Shown here: one piece after another, positions 1 through 12,330 of the stretch
Layout of the letters: every line of letters begins with the position of its first letter
Position numbering within the stretch: position 1 is the stretch's first letter
From: Stomorhina lunata
Taxonomy: Eukaryota > Arthropoda > Insecta > Diptera > Rhiniidae
Assembly: GCA_933228675.1 (NCBI GenBank)
Contig: OW121742.1
Span: 39,531,255 to 39,595,254, forward strand
Reading direction: 5' to 3'
DNA: 64,000 nt
The notes under the pieces: generated by a model
What the model was told of the DNA's origin: nothing
The model's input: the letters and a program-made list of their open reading frames with translations, nothing else
The model's database searches: none
Position numbers and translations under genes: made by a program

Positions 1-1175
1 AAAAATTTTTCTATCAAAAGTTTGGGCTTACCAAGTTAAAACCAATCAGAACCATTGTTTGGTATCCAACATCCCTTGCATAACCCACGGAACTCGTAGC
101 ACCAAGAATTTATCGGGTTTATTTAAGTACGATTTGTGCTTTCTGTTGGTCCACGATAAGTATTTGATTTCCTCTTACCAACCAAATATAGGAAGCATTC
201 TCATATTTTGAAATCTGAATAAGAACACTCCTTATTTCCTACAAGCTAGACAAATTAACCCTTTGCATCTGACGTGTAGTCCAACAGACACCAACGAAGT
301 TCAATTTTTGAATATTAAGAAAAGAACTATATGAATAAAGACTTACACTCATAAACAAAAATGGTTTTATTAGTTTTTCAAATTGGATTTTGGAAAATAT
401 ACGCAGTTGCGAGATTTTTATCACATCTGTCGCAGAGGGTTAAGCCAGCTGATACTGTTGAGATATTAAATTTGCTAAACAATCACAAAAAAATGTTCTT
501 TGGAATAATAAGAGATGTCAGAGACCTTACTTTTCATCTTCCTATCACTTACTATTGATTCAGATAAGCTATACAATTTTCTCACGAATCACAAAATAAG
601 GATAAATTTAGATTTTTTTGGTATATTAATAAAGTTTTTAAATCTATGCAAATTATTGCTTCCAAAACTGAAAACAGAATTTCTTTAAAAATCAAACTTT
701 ACCTTTAGTTTGATAATTTCTTCTTAACAGGAAGCCAGAAAGATTAGGTATAAACTGCTTACTTGTCGACTTCTTTTCAATATTTCCCAACGCTATACAG
801 ATTCAAGAAGCTAATACTACTACCACTTCATAATAATTACAAAGTTTACATCAAACTAATGAAAATAACATAACGGCTACACCTTACATTATGGATTCTG
901 GTATTATAGCTGTTGATTTATATCTAAAAATAGTGCAATGAATAGTTTAGCTTATAAGATTCTATGAGGTAAGCAGTGTCTGCTTACAAACTCCTTACTT
1001 TTTGACTTCTTGGAAGCTGTTACTTCTCTATTGACTAAACCAACAAAAACAAGAGTAAAGTAAGTGAAGTCACAAAGTAAGCAATAACTCCTTACTTTTT
1101 GGCTTTATTATAACATTTTACTGACATGCTAATTAAATAGCCCAGTTTACAAGCCGACAAGCATCAATGAACTCT
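1..1175. other. AT-rich DNA, nothing recognised
   Basis: No gene, RNA or repeat could be supported here. Short open frames near 239-558 have no recognisable domain and codon use like the background. The phrase 'ctccttacttttt' recurs loosely near 990 and 1090, but no periodic array forms. Confidence 0.5.
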
Positions 1176-1562
1176 GGGGCCAAATTACCGCATTCGATAT
1201 CGATCGAAAACTCAGACTTTTAAGGGAATATTGTGACGTATACTTTTGGGATGTTCAAAGTTATGGATTCTGGTATTCGAATCGATCGAAAACTCAGACT
1301 TTTAAGGGAATATTGTGAAGTATACTTTTGGGATGTTCAAAGTTACTTCGATGCAAAAATTTTATTGAAATTTGGTATCCATTTTAATTCGTTTTTAAAA
1401 ATTTACTATTTTACTATTGTTCATCTTTTGCAAATAACTTCAAAAAAAATATAGTAAACTGTGCATCTTTTAAATAATTTTGATTATCCTTAAAGTATGC
1501 TATACAAGTGTTTTGAAAATATCTAAGATTTCGATCGCTTTCGAATGCAGTAATTTGGCCCC
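1176..1562. mobile_element. TIR element (MITE), family unassigned
   Basis: The ends are inverted repeats of about 33 bp. The left end begins GGGGCCAAATTACCGCATTC at 1176 and the right end is its near-perfect complement, finishing ...GTAATTTGGCCCC at 1562. The interior is non-coding and contains a direct duplication of about 65 bp (1201-1265 and 1283-1347, offset 82 bp). No convincing target-site duplication is visible, so the superfamily cannot be assigned. Its 387-bp size and lack of coding sequence suggest a non-autonomous DNA transposon. Confidence 0.6.
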
Positions 1563-2209
1563 TGGTCTATTAATTATTCTAGGAAATTATTTATGAGATT
1601 TTTGTAAAGAACTAAAAATTTCATCAGTGAAATTTTAGTATTTAATCATCATGAATTTAAATATTTTATTAATACAAATAAATTGTGCAATTGAAATAAA
1701 AAACTTTTTATAACTTTAAATTTTAACAAAAAAAAATCCTTTTTTCATTTTTTTATTATAAATCATTTTTTAAAGCAATAATTATTACATTTACAAAATG
1801 TTTAAATATAACAAAATACATACATAGATACATAGTTACATACATAACTTACCTATACTTACACTTACTCGTACTTACCTACCAATACAATAAATATTAA
1901 ATTAAATTATATTACATTGTAAAATTTACAATTTAAGCAGCTAAAAAAAATTATTACATCATAAGTAAAATATGAAAACAAAAAATATAAAATATATACA
2001 TATAAAATAAAATAAAATATAAATATAATATAAATATAAAGTGAATAAATTAATACAAAAAAATAAAATAAACTATTATTAACAAATAAAAACTCTAGTG
2101 ATAATGATAAAAAAAAACATAAACACGAATTTTATTTTATTTTTCCGAATTGGTCGTTTTAAATAGGTTTGTTTTTAATCAAAAAATTTTTCATATTAAT
2201 TTATGTTTA
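1563..2209. other. AT-rich DNA with imperfect ACATACATAGAT microsatellite
   Basis: Around 1815-1880 there is a degenerate tetranucleotide run (acatacatagatacatag, then tacttacctac). The rest is A/T-rich sequence with no supported gene. Confidence 0.5.
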
Positions 2210-2340
2210 ATGTGTTGTTTTTGTAGCACAAGCCGCTAACGATCGAGTTAAGTTTATATGTATTTTGTTTTTATTACAATAACAAAACACATGCAAATTT
2301 CACTCAATCGTCAGCTGCTTGTGTTATATAAACAGCACAT
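2210..2340. mobile_element. Palindromic foldback MITE, copy 1 of 3
   Basis: This is almost entirely one inverted repeat. The left arm starts ATGTGTTGTTT and the right arm ends AAACAGCACAT. The arms meet in a short A/T centre around 2272. The conserved phrase CACTCAATCGTCAGCTGCTT is shared with copies at 16442-16570 and 22001-22129, so this is a dispersed family and not a chance hairpin. There is no coding capacity. Confidence 0.7.
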
Positions 2341-2533
2341 AAGTTTCTTTTTAGTAGTAGAAAAAATCATAAGAAGATTTTGATTGGGTTTAGTGGGAAT
2401 CGAACGCTCAGAGAATACATATGCACTTAAATATCACCCTTCGTCTTTAGATGTAGTTATTACATCCCTAAGTTAAATGATCTCTTCTTAGATCACATAC
2501 GCGTATTTATTCCCATCTTACAAAAAAAGAATA

Positions 2534-3097
2534 GAGTGGTTCGAGAAAAAAGTTGAGTCAGTCACCCCCTAGGATTAAAGATAATGTAAAAATAATTCTA
2601 AAAACTTTTTTTTATTTTTCTACCACGCCTACAAATACCGCCCTTTTTGTATTTTGTTAATTGTGTCGCCATCTTTAGTCCGGTCATAACACTTTATATA
2701 TCAGTGTTCACGGCTGTTTAAGGGCTACATTTCTTACTTTAATAGTTTTTTACCACCACGTGAATTTCTAGTCATAATTTTTTAAAATTCGATTCGTACC
2801 CACACTAATCGAATCGAGTACAAATCTAGTTTTTTTTTTAAATTATGACTATAAATTGACGTGGTAGTAAAAAACTATCAAAGAGAGAAACGTAGCCCTT
2901 ACAGAGCTGCGATCACCGATATATCAAATGTTATGATCGGACTCAAAATGGCGACACAGTGAACAAAATACTAAAAGGGCGGTATTTGAAGGCGTGGTCA
3001 AAAAATAAAAAATAAAATTTGGAATTGTTTTAACATTATCTTTGATCCCAGGGGGTGACGGACACAACTTTTTTTTTGTATGGAAGTCGAACCGCTC
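2534..3097. mobile_element. Long inverted-repeat (foldback) element with TA target
   Basis: Two arms of roughly 250 bp are inverted copies. GAGTGGTTCGA at 2534 matches TCGAACCGCTC ending at 3097, and internal landmarks pair in the right order (cacccccta/ccagggggtg, accgccctttttgta/aaaagggcggt, gtcgccat/atggcgac, ggctacatttctt/aaacgtagcc). TA lies directly outside both ends (2532-2533, 3098-3099), consistent with a TA target duplication as in Tc1/mariner-type MITEs. Arm divergence of roughly 15-20% suggests an old insertion. Confidence 0.7.
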
Positions 3098-3690
3098 TAA
3101 TAAAGAATTGCATTATAGTAAAATTATTCGAATGAATAATTAGATGTAGTCCGATTTTCCGATTAGCTGAGTATGATCAATGTTGAAGTTGCACATTGGA
3201 CTTCCGTATTGCATTTAATATTAGGTCTTGAGTACAACTAAATTCCGATATTATACCAAATTAGATGTTCATCAAAATTTTATTTAATGAAAAATAAATT
3301 AATAAGACTCCCATTCATATTCATGAGGAAAAAGACGTAAATCAACGTTGGCCAAATGGAGAGCGTTTTTAATTGAGAGTGCTCAATCATGAAATGGAAA
3401 TGTGATGTAAATAAAATGACAGTAGTTGGTTCCACACTCTTTTGATGAACTGAAAAATCGACGCATGTGGCTTTTATATCGCTTGTTTCGGAAACTCGCA
3501 CATTTTTATGTGTTATTCGCACTTCAGTTAGAGAGATTGATTAGGCAGTAGATCGCATAACTCAGATGTAATTCTACAGAATAATGATAATGTGTTTACA
3601 AATAGGTCTTGACAACTCTTGTATTCTGATCACGCACTGAATCCATCCTTCAAACCTTTGATTTTACACTTCATTTGACTTGGTAGACAT
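3098..3690. other. Unannotated spacer
   Basis: No repeat structure or supported gene. A minus-strand open frame at 3280-3522 shows no recognisable motif. Confidence 0.45.
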
Positions 3691-3691
3691 A

Positions 3692-4818
3692 ACTACACCA
3701 TTTTCAATTGTAATTGTGAAATTTTCAAATTGAATTGAGAAATTTTCAATTGAAATTGAGAATTTTCAATTGAAATTGAGAAATATTCAATTGGAATTGA
3801 GAATTTTCAATTGAAATTGAGAAATTTTCAATTGAAATTGAGACTTTTCAATTAAAATTGAGAAATATTCAATTAAAATTGAGAATTTTCAGTTGAAAAT
3901 GAGAAATTTTCAATTGAAATTGAGAAATATTCAATTGAAATTGAGAATTTTTCAATTGAAAATGAGAATTTGTAAATTGAAATTGAGAAAATGCCAATTG
4001 GAAATGAGAAATATTCAATTGAAATTGAGAATTTTTAAATTTAAATTGAGAATTTTTCAATTGAAATTGAGAAAAACCCAATTGAAAATGAGGTTGATTT
4101 TTTTACTTGAAATTGAGAAATTTTCAATTGGAATTGAGAAATTTTCAATTGAAAATGAGAAAAGCCCAATTGAAAATGAGAAATTTTCAATTGAAATTGA
4201 GAATTTTAGAATTGAAATTGAGAAAACCTAAATTGAAAATGAGGTTGAAATTCCACTTGGGGTGTTCTCAATTTCAATTGAAAAATTCTCAATTTAAATT
4301 TAAAATTTCTCAATTTCAATTGAATATTTCTCATTTCCAATTGGCATTTTCTCAATTTCAATTTACAAATTCTCATTTTCAATTGAAAATTTCTCATTTT
4401 CAATTGAAAAAATCAACCTCATTTTCAATTGTGCTTTTCTCAATTTCATTTGAAAAATTCTCAAATTAAATTAAAAAATTCTCAATTTGAATTGAAAATT
4501 TCTCATTTTCAATTGGGCTTTTCTCAATTTGAATTCAAAAATTGTCAATTTCAATTGAAAATTTCTCAATTTCAACTGAATGTTTCTCATTTCCAATTAG
4601 GGTTTTCTCAATTTTAATTGAAAATTTCTCATTTTTAATTGAAAATTCTCAATTTCAATTGAAAATTTCTCAATTTCAAATGAAAATTCTCAATTTCAAT
4701 TGAAAATTTCTCATTTTCAATTGAAAATTCTCAATTTCAATTGAACATTTCTCAATTTCAATTGAATATTCTCAATTTCAATTGAATATTTCTCAATTTC
4801 AATTGAAAATGGTGTAGT
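3692..4818. repeat. TIR-bounded giant palindrome of CAATTG-core repeats
   Basis: Units of about 19-22 bp built on TTTCAATTGAAATTGAGA run one way from 3711 to about 4256 and as the complement from about 4265 to 4807. Variant units keep mirrored order: the runs around 3960-4050 (TTGTAAATTG, ATGCCAATTGG) reappear complemented at about 4320-4375. This is a large inverted duplication, not random array growth. Perfect 19-bp inverted ends (ACTACACCATTTTCAATTG at 3692, its complement ending 4818) bound it, as in a foldback transposon. Open frames here on both strands are repeat translations, not genes. Confidence 0.75.
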
Positions 4819-5184
4819 ACTTTTTTTACGGCTCTATATCAAAATACGTTATTTGCGATATTTTTATAACCAGAAGAATTGTGCTTATATGTATAAGGTT
4901 AGATTCAAAAGGAATAGGGTAGTATAGAACCAGATGCGTTCACCTAAGTTCGCAAAAGCTATTATTTGGTTCCTGACTTTACTGGGATGTAGAGTTATCT
5001 AAGAATACAAATTATACTTATTTAAAGTCAGTTTCAGGCAATGACGAATGCTTCATCGTTGAGGGAGGGCACTTCGATAAATATGAAGCAATTATACCCT
5101 TGCTTTAGTCAATAAATATAGGTCAGATATAGCGATGGAAAAAATCAATTTTTTGAATCCAAATGTAGATTACTATGAACAATT
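4819..5184. other. Unannotated spacer
   Basis: Ordinary AT-rich sequence; no feature seen. Confidence 0.4.
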
Positions 5185-5815
5185 CAGCTACCATAGGTGA
5201 AAAGTCTCTATTGGGTTTGTGCGGATGTTTTTAACACTCAGAAATATTGCTCTGAAATCCACCTTTTAGAATATCGATCTACTCAAAACCACTTCCTGAG
5301 TCGCTATGTATCTTATAAAGATAATTTAATGAAATTTGGCACAGTTTCTTATTTGGTTGATCTCTATACTTTTTTGGACCAAACCGGATCATTATTTTGG
5401 GCACTGTTTTCCTAGAACTACATTCCTGAAATAGAAGTTTCTGCATTTACAGCCACAAATTCATATTTTAATAAAATTTAGCATAAATAAGGCTTATGTT
5501 AATCAGCCAATATTTAGCAAAATTTTGACCAATACCTCCCATACAAGAATATCTCTGAAAAGTCATTTAAATATACAAAAAATTACACAAAACGCTAATG
5601 AATCAAAAGATAATTAATTGTTTGCTAAAACTTTGCACATAAAAAAATATCTGTTATTAGATCCACATTTGACCCTTCGCCGGTAATGCCGTAAATCTGC
5701 TTAAATCAAGAAATTGAAAAAAAAATCATGAATATGTATGTCTCTAAGAAAAACTTGTAAACTTGTTGGTCCATATTCGACCTTAGCAGTAAAGGGTATC
5801 AAATAGTCTGACTTC
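5185..5815 (+). mobile_element. Degenerate DINE-1/Helentron-like fragment
   Basis: The segment begins ccataggtgaaaag and continues through phrases shared in order with the better copies at 6405 and 7329: cagaaatattg, ccaccttttag, then a 'gacc...catac' region. It lacks a clear 3' hairpin end. It looks like an old, substituted copy read on the plus strand. Confidence 0.45.
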
Positions 5816-6404
5816 TTATCTGTTTTTAATTATAAACTTGATTTTATTTGGAAAAAGAAAACCAAATAAGCCTATAATGGATTAACTACGAATAAGAACA
5901 TGACCAAAAATTTTAAGGATAGTCTAATTCAAATAAAACGATAGCCTATTTTAAATCTATATGTATCCCTTATAGATTATATTACTCATTTCTGAGAAAT
6001 ACCTGTATCGTAGGAGATTTGGGTTAAAAAGAGTTAATTTTAAAGAAATTGAGGCCTTAAGAAATCCTTAGATTGTGAACTATTATTATATGTTAAAAAA
6101 CTTAAATGATTCTTGACTTAGCCTCTTACTACCCCTATTTGTTTCGATAGATGTAGTAGCCCAATGGAAAAAACGCCCATGACGTAATCTCTGTTTTAAG
6201 CGATATTTAGTAGCCCTCAGTGTTGATATCTTTGCTTACTACCTCCCATAAATTTATTTGTTTAGGAAGCTTTCTTTCTCGCTCTCTCTTATTTTAGAAC
6301 AGGGAATCTGAACATAGATACATATACATAGATATATTGCCAGAATAATCGGAAAGTCATAAAAGACAATATCAAAAGCTTATAAATTTCTATTGCATAT
6401 TTAT

Positions 6405-6995
6405 ACCGTAAACCAACATAGGTGAAAAGGGTATTATAAAGTTGTGCTTATGTATGTAACGCATAGAAATATTGGTCTTAGACCCACCTTTTAGTATACC
6501 AATAGACACTTCTTGGGTCGATTTAACGATGTCAGTCCGTCCCATGCAAAACCAAAGCACAGGTCGTAATTCTGAAGATAATTTGATGAAATTTGGCACA
6601 GACATTTGTTTTTATAATGGGGCCATTGTCAATGAAAATTACTAAAACAGGTTGATTATATTTAGTACCTCACATAGCTCTGATTTCCCGGAATTGAGAT
6701 ATTGGTCTTAAATTTCAGGATATTTTCATGAAATTAAAATGCTTGTATTAACAGAAATTTCTGTACTAAATTTTGTTGAAATCGGTTCATATTTGACAAA
6801 CTCTTCTGTCAAACGTCCCTGAAATGCTCGTAAAAACCAATTAAATGTTCGTAAATCTGAAGATAGTGACAATTTTATGTTTATTTGTTGCACTCATATT
6901 GTTTGTATAAGCTGTAATCAAATTACCAAACTTCGAGACAATCGGTCCACATTTGACCCAAGCTCTCATATAAGGTCTAATTAAAATCATCACAA
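6405..6995 (+). mobile_element. DINE-1/Helentron-like element, 5' part
   Basis: Starts at a 5' hairpin-like phrase (accaacataggtgaaaaggg tattataa) followed by the family block 'gtatgtaacgcatagaaata', 'gtataccaatagacac' and the GTCCGTCC block at 6535. Later text (cggtccacatttgaccc, agctctcatataagg) is typical of these elements. No 3' end is visible, so this copy is truncated. Confidence 0.55.
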
Positions 6996-7328
6996 GCGAC
7001 AGTAACAACATTGATCGTAAGCGACGAAAAATCTTTATTTAACAAAATGTTTTGGTGTTTGGTGCATTTTTAACATTTTTGTTCTTAATTAGTTTGCTAA
7101 TTTATACAAACTAATTCAATTGTTTCCAAATTGTTTAGAAGTTATGGTGCAAAGTATTGTATTTAAAGTAATTTAGTTGTAATTCAATAACTTTTAAATT
7201 ACTGAGCGGATTGTGGCGCAATGTGCAGAAATCGGCAAACGGGTAGTTGAAGTCTTAGTTCAATTATCTTTTTTTAGCGCAATGTCCTCTACAGTTGGCC
7301 AATGTTGAGCAGCTTTTGCATGTTAAAA

Positions 7329-8130
7329 CAAGTAAGAATGAGCTATAGTCGACCAAGCCCGATCATACGATACCCTTCACCACTAAGGTCAAAGGTGTTC
7401 TTTTTGCGGTATAAAGACAAATATTTGCTAAATTTTGCCATCATATTTTCAAAACTTATACATTTAAGCTGTTTCCGTCATTTGGACTTATATGAGAGCT
7501 AGGGTCAAATGTGGAGCGATTACCTTGAAATTTGGCAAATTGATTACAGTTGTTACAAAAATGATGTGTGCAAACAATAAACTTAAAATTCTCATTATCT
7601 TCGGATTAACGAGGGTTTTAGTGAATTTTGACTCATTTAGTGCGTTTTGAGAAAAGAGTTTGTATGGGAGCTATGGTCAAATGTAGACCGATTTTAACGA
7701 AATTTGGTACAGTGATTTTGGTTTACATAAGTAGTATTTGTTTTAAATTTAATGAAAAAATATTGATTTTTGTGGCCAATATATCAATTCCGGGAAGTGG
7801 GACCTATGGGAGGTACCATAAATAATGGACCAATTTTGACGAATTTCAATAGCCATGGTCCCATTATCAAAAAAATGATCTGTGCCAAATTTTATCAAAT
7901 TATCTTTAGAATTGAGACCTGTAGTTTGATTACAAGGTTTACATGGGGGTCAAGCCAGCCACCCGTCCAGCCAGCCAGACGGACGGACGGACATCGCTAA
8001 ATCGACTCAGAAAGTGATTCTAAGCCTATTGGTATACCAAAAGATGGGTCAAAAGACAAATATTTCTATGCATTACATACATCAGCACAACTTATAATAC
8101 CCTTTCCACCTATGGTGATGAAGGGTATAA
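7329..8130 (-). mobile_element. DINE-1/Helentron-like element, near full length
   Basis: On the minus strand the 5' end is a hairpin-containing TTATACCCTTCATCACC at 8130. Next come the GTCCGTCCGTCTGGCTGG block near 7990-7960 and the internal phrases 'ccattatttatggtacctcc' and 'catttgaccatagctccc'. The 3' end has a GGTCGACTATAGCTC hairpin region and finishes in CTTG at 7329, next to TT. Insertion between two Ts and a 3' hairpin followed by ...CTTG are recognised Helentron/DINE-1 traits (established knowledge); assignment of this copy is by pattern only. It is non-coding and presumably non-autonomous. Confidence 0.65.
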
Positions 8131-8430
8131 ATATGTTCGGTATAACTTTCGCAAATATAAGCATATCGAAAAGATTTTTATATGTTCGAAAACTACTTAA
8201 AAAAGAAACAAAACTATGTTTACTGTACTACGATATCTTTAATGGTTTAAGAGATATTTAACGGAATGTCGTTTACGATTATTTAAATCTAAGGGCTCGA
8301 TATGTCTTAAGAAAATATTTGTATGATGACAAAATTAAGCAAATATGCACGAAAAAGAAAAGATATTCGACCTGAGTGATGAAGGATATCACATGGTCGG
8401 GCTTGACCGACTATAGCACTTCCATACTTG
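8131..8430 (+). mobile_element. Helentron-like 3' end fragment
   Basis: A plus-strand 3' terminus: gtgatgaaggatatcac, the hairpin GGTCGGGCTTGACC, then ctatagcacttccatacttg ending at 8430, followed by TT. It is the mirror-orientation relative of the 3' ends at 7329 and 49857. Its 5' portion is not distinguishable. Confidence 0.55.
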
Positions 8431-11400
8431 TTACTTTTTATTATAAAATCAGGAATTTAAGCAGGAAATCGGAAAGATTAATTTTCAAATTACTACATTT
8501 TGTTAATATAATTGTTTTATATCATTAATTAAATGCTTTAGTTATAACGTTATGTTTTAGACCTATTCTAACAAAATTTCTATATCTTTATTTCAGATAT
8601 TTAATAAAAACCTTAAATCTGATGAAAAGAAATAATTCTTAAGAAATGACCCCGAAACCTTAATTCATTTGAAATATAGCAAAAAGATCCAGCTTAAGCA
8701 AAAATCAAGATTGTATTTTTTAGTTTAATTTATGACTTATTATTATATAATTTATATAAGTTATTATTATTACATCGACCGTTTCTCTTTCATTAAATGT
8801 CATTTATTCTTGTCTTTCTTTACTTTTTAAATATTTTATTTAGAAAAACAAATTTAAAAAGTTTTTTTTTTGTACAAATTATCTTAATTGTTAAGAGCTT
8901 TTTCCTCTAATGCAATATCTATACACTTCAATTCCCATTTAGCTTAATTTGTTTATGTATGTATGTATCTATGTTTTTTTCTATTTGTATCTATGTCTGT
9001 GACTAACTGTCTCTGTCTATATGTATGTATGTATAAGTATCCTGTAATTTAATATTTTATCTACTCCATCATTCAATTTCAATACAATCAATTTAATTTT
9101 ATTCAATATTCGATATATCCGCCACAATTACAAAAAAAAAAAAAAACAACAAAAATAACATATAAAAATTTTCTAGAGTAACATTTTTATATAATTTATA
9201 ATATAACACCAACACACACACGTACACATACATTCATGTGAACAGACAAACATTTACAAACACACACACACAGACACTTTAAGGACACTTGTTAATGCAA
9301 GTGTGTAAGTTAGTTAAAAAAGCAAAAAAAAAGTAAGAGGAAGCAAAGAAATGTCTAAAGAGAAGTTAAAATAAAAAGCAACAATTCAACTGCTGCTTTA
9401 TACTGGTAATATTCCAAAAAAAAAAAACATAAATTATATTGACTAGATGAATGATTGAATGAATGACTGACTGATGGACTAACTGACAGACTGAATGGTT
9501 GATTGGTGGCTTTTCCTTCAAAAAGTTTATCCATCCTCCTTATACCCTCATGATTTTCTTGTCCTTCGTCCTGTCGCAAATGTCACATAAAAAATGGAAG
9601 AGATTAATTTGTTCGTGGTTTCTTGACATTTTTTTCTTTCAAAATATTGATGTTGGAATATTTGTAACATCTGTTCTGGTATTTTGCAGCTACTGTTACC
9701 ATCTCCATCCTCTTAGAAAATCTATAAAAATTTCCTTACATTCTTTCTCTACCAACCACATCCATCCATCCATACTCCATCAATACTATATCCCTCCACA
9801 CATTTCATTCATTCATTAGACGACATTATTATCATTTTACCAGTTTTTTTTTTTGTGAAAAAAAATTAGACAAAAATTCAAGTGAAAAGCTAAAGAAATA
9901 TTTATATTTATTTTATCATTTTGATGAATTGTATCTTGTTATTTTTGCTCCTAGTTTTTCTTCTAATCGTTTGTTTTTCCAACTTTTCTTTTGTCACTGT
10001 TTAATTTTTGTCTCAATATTAATTCTCATATTTCATTTTATTCTATTACTTTTTTTTTCGTTGTATCCTTAAATAATTATATCAAAAACCCACAGACAAA
10101 ATATTTTTCATGAGAAACAAAAACAAAAAAATTATCTATCATTATTGAATGTCATTTGTAATAAAAAGAAATAAATAAAATTGTTAAAAATAACGACGAA
10201 AAATGTCAAACTTTGTTTCGAATGATTTTCAAGTTAAGAGGATTTGAAATGGATATTAGGGAAAAGGAGGAAATATTGATTTGATACTTTGCCTTTAAAA
10301 TGTTACAATAGTTTGAAGGAAAAAATTCGAAATTTTTATTCAAAACTTCAATTTTAATGCTGCAATTTTAGTGAAATTTAACAATTTTAGTTACACTTTC
10401 ATGTGTAAGTGGCTTCGTTTTGATGCAAAACTATTGTAGCGCACTGTAGTTAAAAAAGACAAAATGTTTAAAGTGATTTAAGCTCAATATTGGAATATTA
10501 AATTTTTTAATTTTTTATTATTTTAAATAAAAAATAAATAATATGCTTCAAACTAAGAACAAGCATAAACGGTTGTGTCAAATTAGAAATTATAAAATAA
10601 AAAAAAAAATGATAAAATAAAAACTAGATTAGAACTTAAAAATCTAAAGATAATAATTAAAAAATAAGATATTAAAAATTATACATATAATGATAGTAAA
10701 GAAATTAACTTAAAAAAATATTGGAAGAAAAATAAAGAAATATTTGAAAATATGTCATAATAAGTAAAAAAAAAAACTACAAAATTAGTATACAAAAAAA
10801 TCACTTGCAAAAAAATATTTTTAAAATTATAATAAAAAAATAGAGAATTCAAAAATAAAATCCATGAAAAAAAAACATTAAAAAAAATTAAAATTAATAT
10901 GAAAAAAAAACTAAATGTGCATTTTTTTCTTACTCTTCTCTTCTAAATAAAAAAAATAAAATTATACAATTATACAAAAAAAAAAAATTATCATTGTAAT
11001 TGGCCTAGAGAAATAAAATAAGTAATTTTTTTTTAAAACGATCTAAATGTGAACAAATTATAAAAAATATTAAAAACGATTATTATTATTATTATACAAC
11101 AGAAATAAAATTTTATTATTAAATTATATTGAAAATATACAAGATGATAGATCAATAAATGAATAAATGGATACACTTACAAACCAAAAATTAAAAAAAA
11201 AAATAAATTAAATATATTAAAATAATAATTGTTATGCATATATATTGTATTATACGACATATGTATGTAATTCATTTTTACATTTACATAAAAAGAATTA
11301 TAAAATAAAAAGTCATTAAAAAATGCCATCAATAAAAAATTTAAAAAAAAATTAAGGGAAATTTTAAAAAATTAAGGGAAATTTAAAAAAATTAAGGGAA

Positions 11401-12330
11401 ATTTTAAAAAATTTCATCAAAAAGCAAATTTAAAAATTCCTTTAAAATTTTAATTTCCTGAAAATTTTTAAAAATGTTTAAAAATTATTTAGAAATTTTT
11501 AAAAAATTTCCAAAATTTCCCTTTTATGTTAAAAAAAATATTTCACTCAAAAAATTTTCCCATAAATTCAAATCATATAAGTCTTTGTTGTAAATCTGTT
11601 TTATAAAACGTCAAAGAAAATTTATTCAAAAAAACTCATCTTAAGTATAAATAAATAAAATAAGCTATAATTGTGATCAATATTATAATTATTTTTATTT
11701 TACATACAAAAATTTATATATACATATTTAAATACAAAAAAGATCTAAATGTTGTTTACAAAAAAATATTAAAAAATCCCCTAAAAAATAGATTCAAGAA
11801 TTAAGTAATTTAAAAAAAAATCCCCTAAAATAGTAAAATTTCTAGCCATTATAAGTAAAAGAATAAAAATAGTCAAAGTATATTTCTAGAAAATTACCTT
11901 AAGTAATTGCAAAAATATTGAAATTATATATCTACAATAATAATGCAACGAAACATTTGAAATGATATATAAATTATTCAAAATAATATATAATCAAGAA
12001 AATTAAAAAGATAAAATAAAACTAAAAAATTAAAAATGAACTAATAAATATTTAAATAAAGTAATTTTTACTAATAAATGTATTTGGAAAAGTTTACTTG
12101 AAAATCAAGACATGGAATTTATGAAAAATATTACTAAGATTCCTAATATTCATTTTAAGCTGAAACTAAAAATTTCAATAATTTCAGATTTCATTTTTCC
12201 CTTTCAAATTTTTTTACTAAAGACAATTTTAAAATCTGTTTTCCCTTATTTAAAAGAAAAGGAATTGCAAAAGTTTAAATTTTCCAAAAATTAGGTAAAT
12301 GAAGACATTTTTTAAAAGTTTTACATTAGT
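8431..12330. other. Long AT-rich tract with scattered microsatellites
   Basis: Almost four kilobases with no supported gene. It includes TATG repeats near 8953-9035, a CA-rich tract at 9207-9275, a GAATGAC/TGACTGA run at 9448-9500, ATCC/CATT runs at 9758-9818, and a three-fold aaaattaagggaaattt repeat at 11345-11405 whose complement lies near 11500-11525. Most of 10480-12100 is nearly pure A/T. An intron or untranslated region of an unseen gene is possible but cannot be shown. Confidence 0.5.

Noticed and set aside
2380..2425. tRNA-like text (gtgggaatcgaacgc, a T-arm-like phrase on the minus strand)
   Set aside because: No acceptor, D or anticodon arms could be drawn around it. Similar T-arm-like phrases at 49750 and 59290 also lack the rest of a tRNA.
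3869..4617. Open frames with QFQLKNSQFQ and RNFQLKLRIF repeats
   Set aside because: Six-frame by-products of the CAATTG-core array; mirrored frames exist on the opposite strand.
9355..9819. Possible coding frames near the microsatellites (74 and 106 codons)
   Set aside because: Amino-acid content merely mirrors the ATCC/CATT and GACTGA repeats; no domain or splice context.
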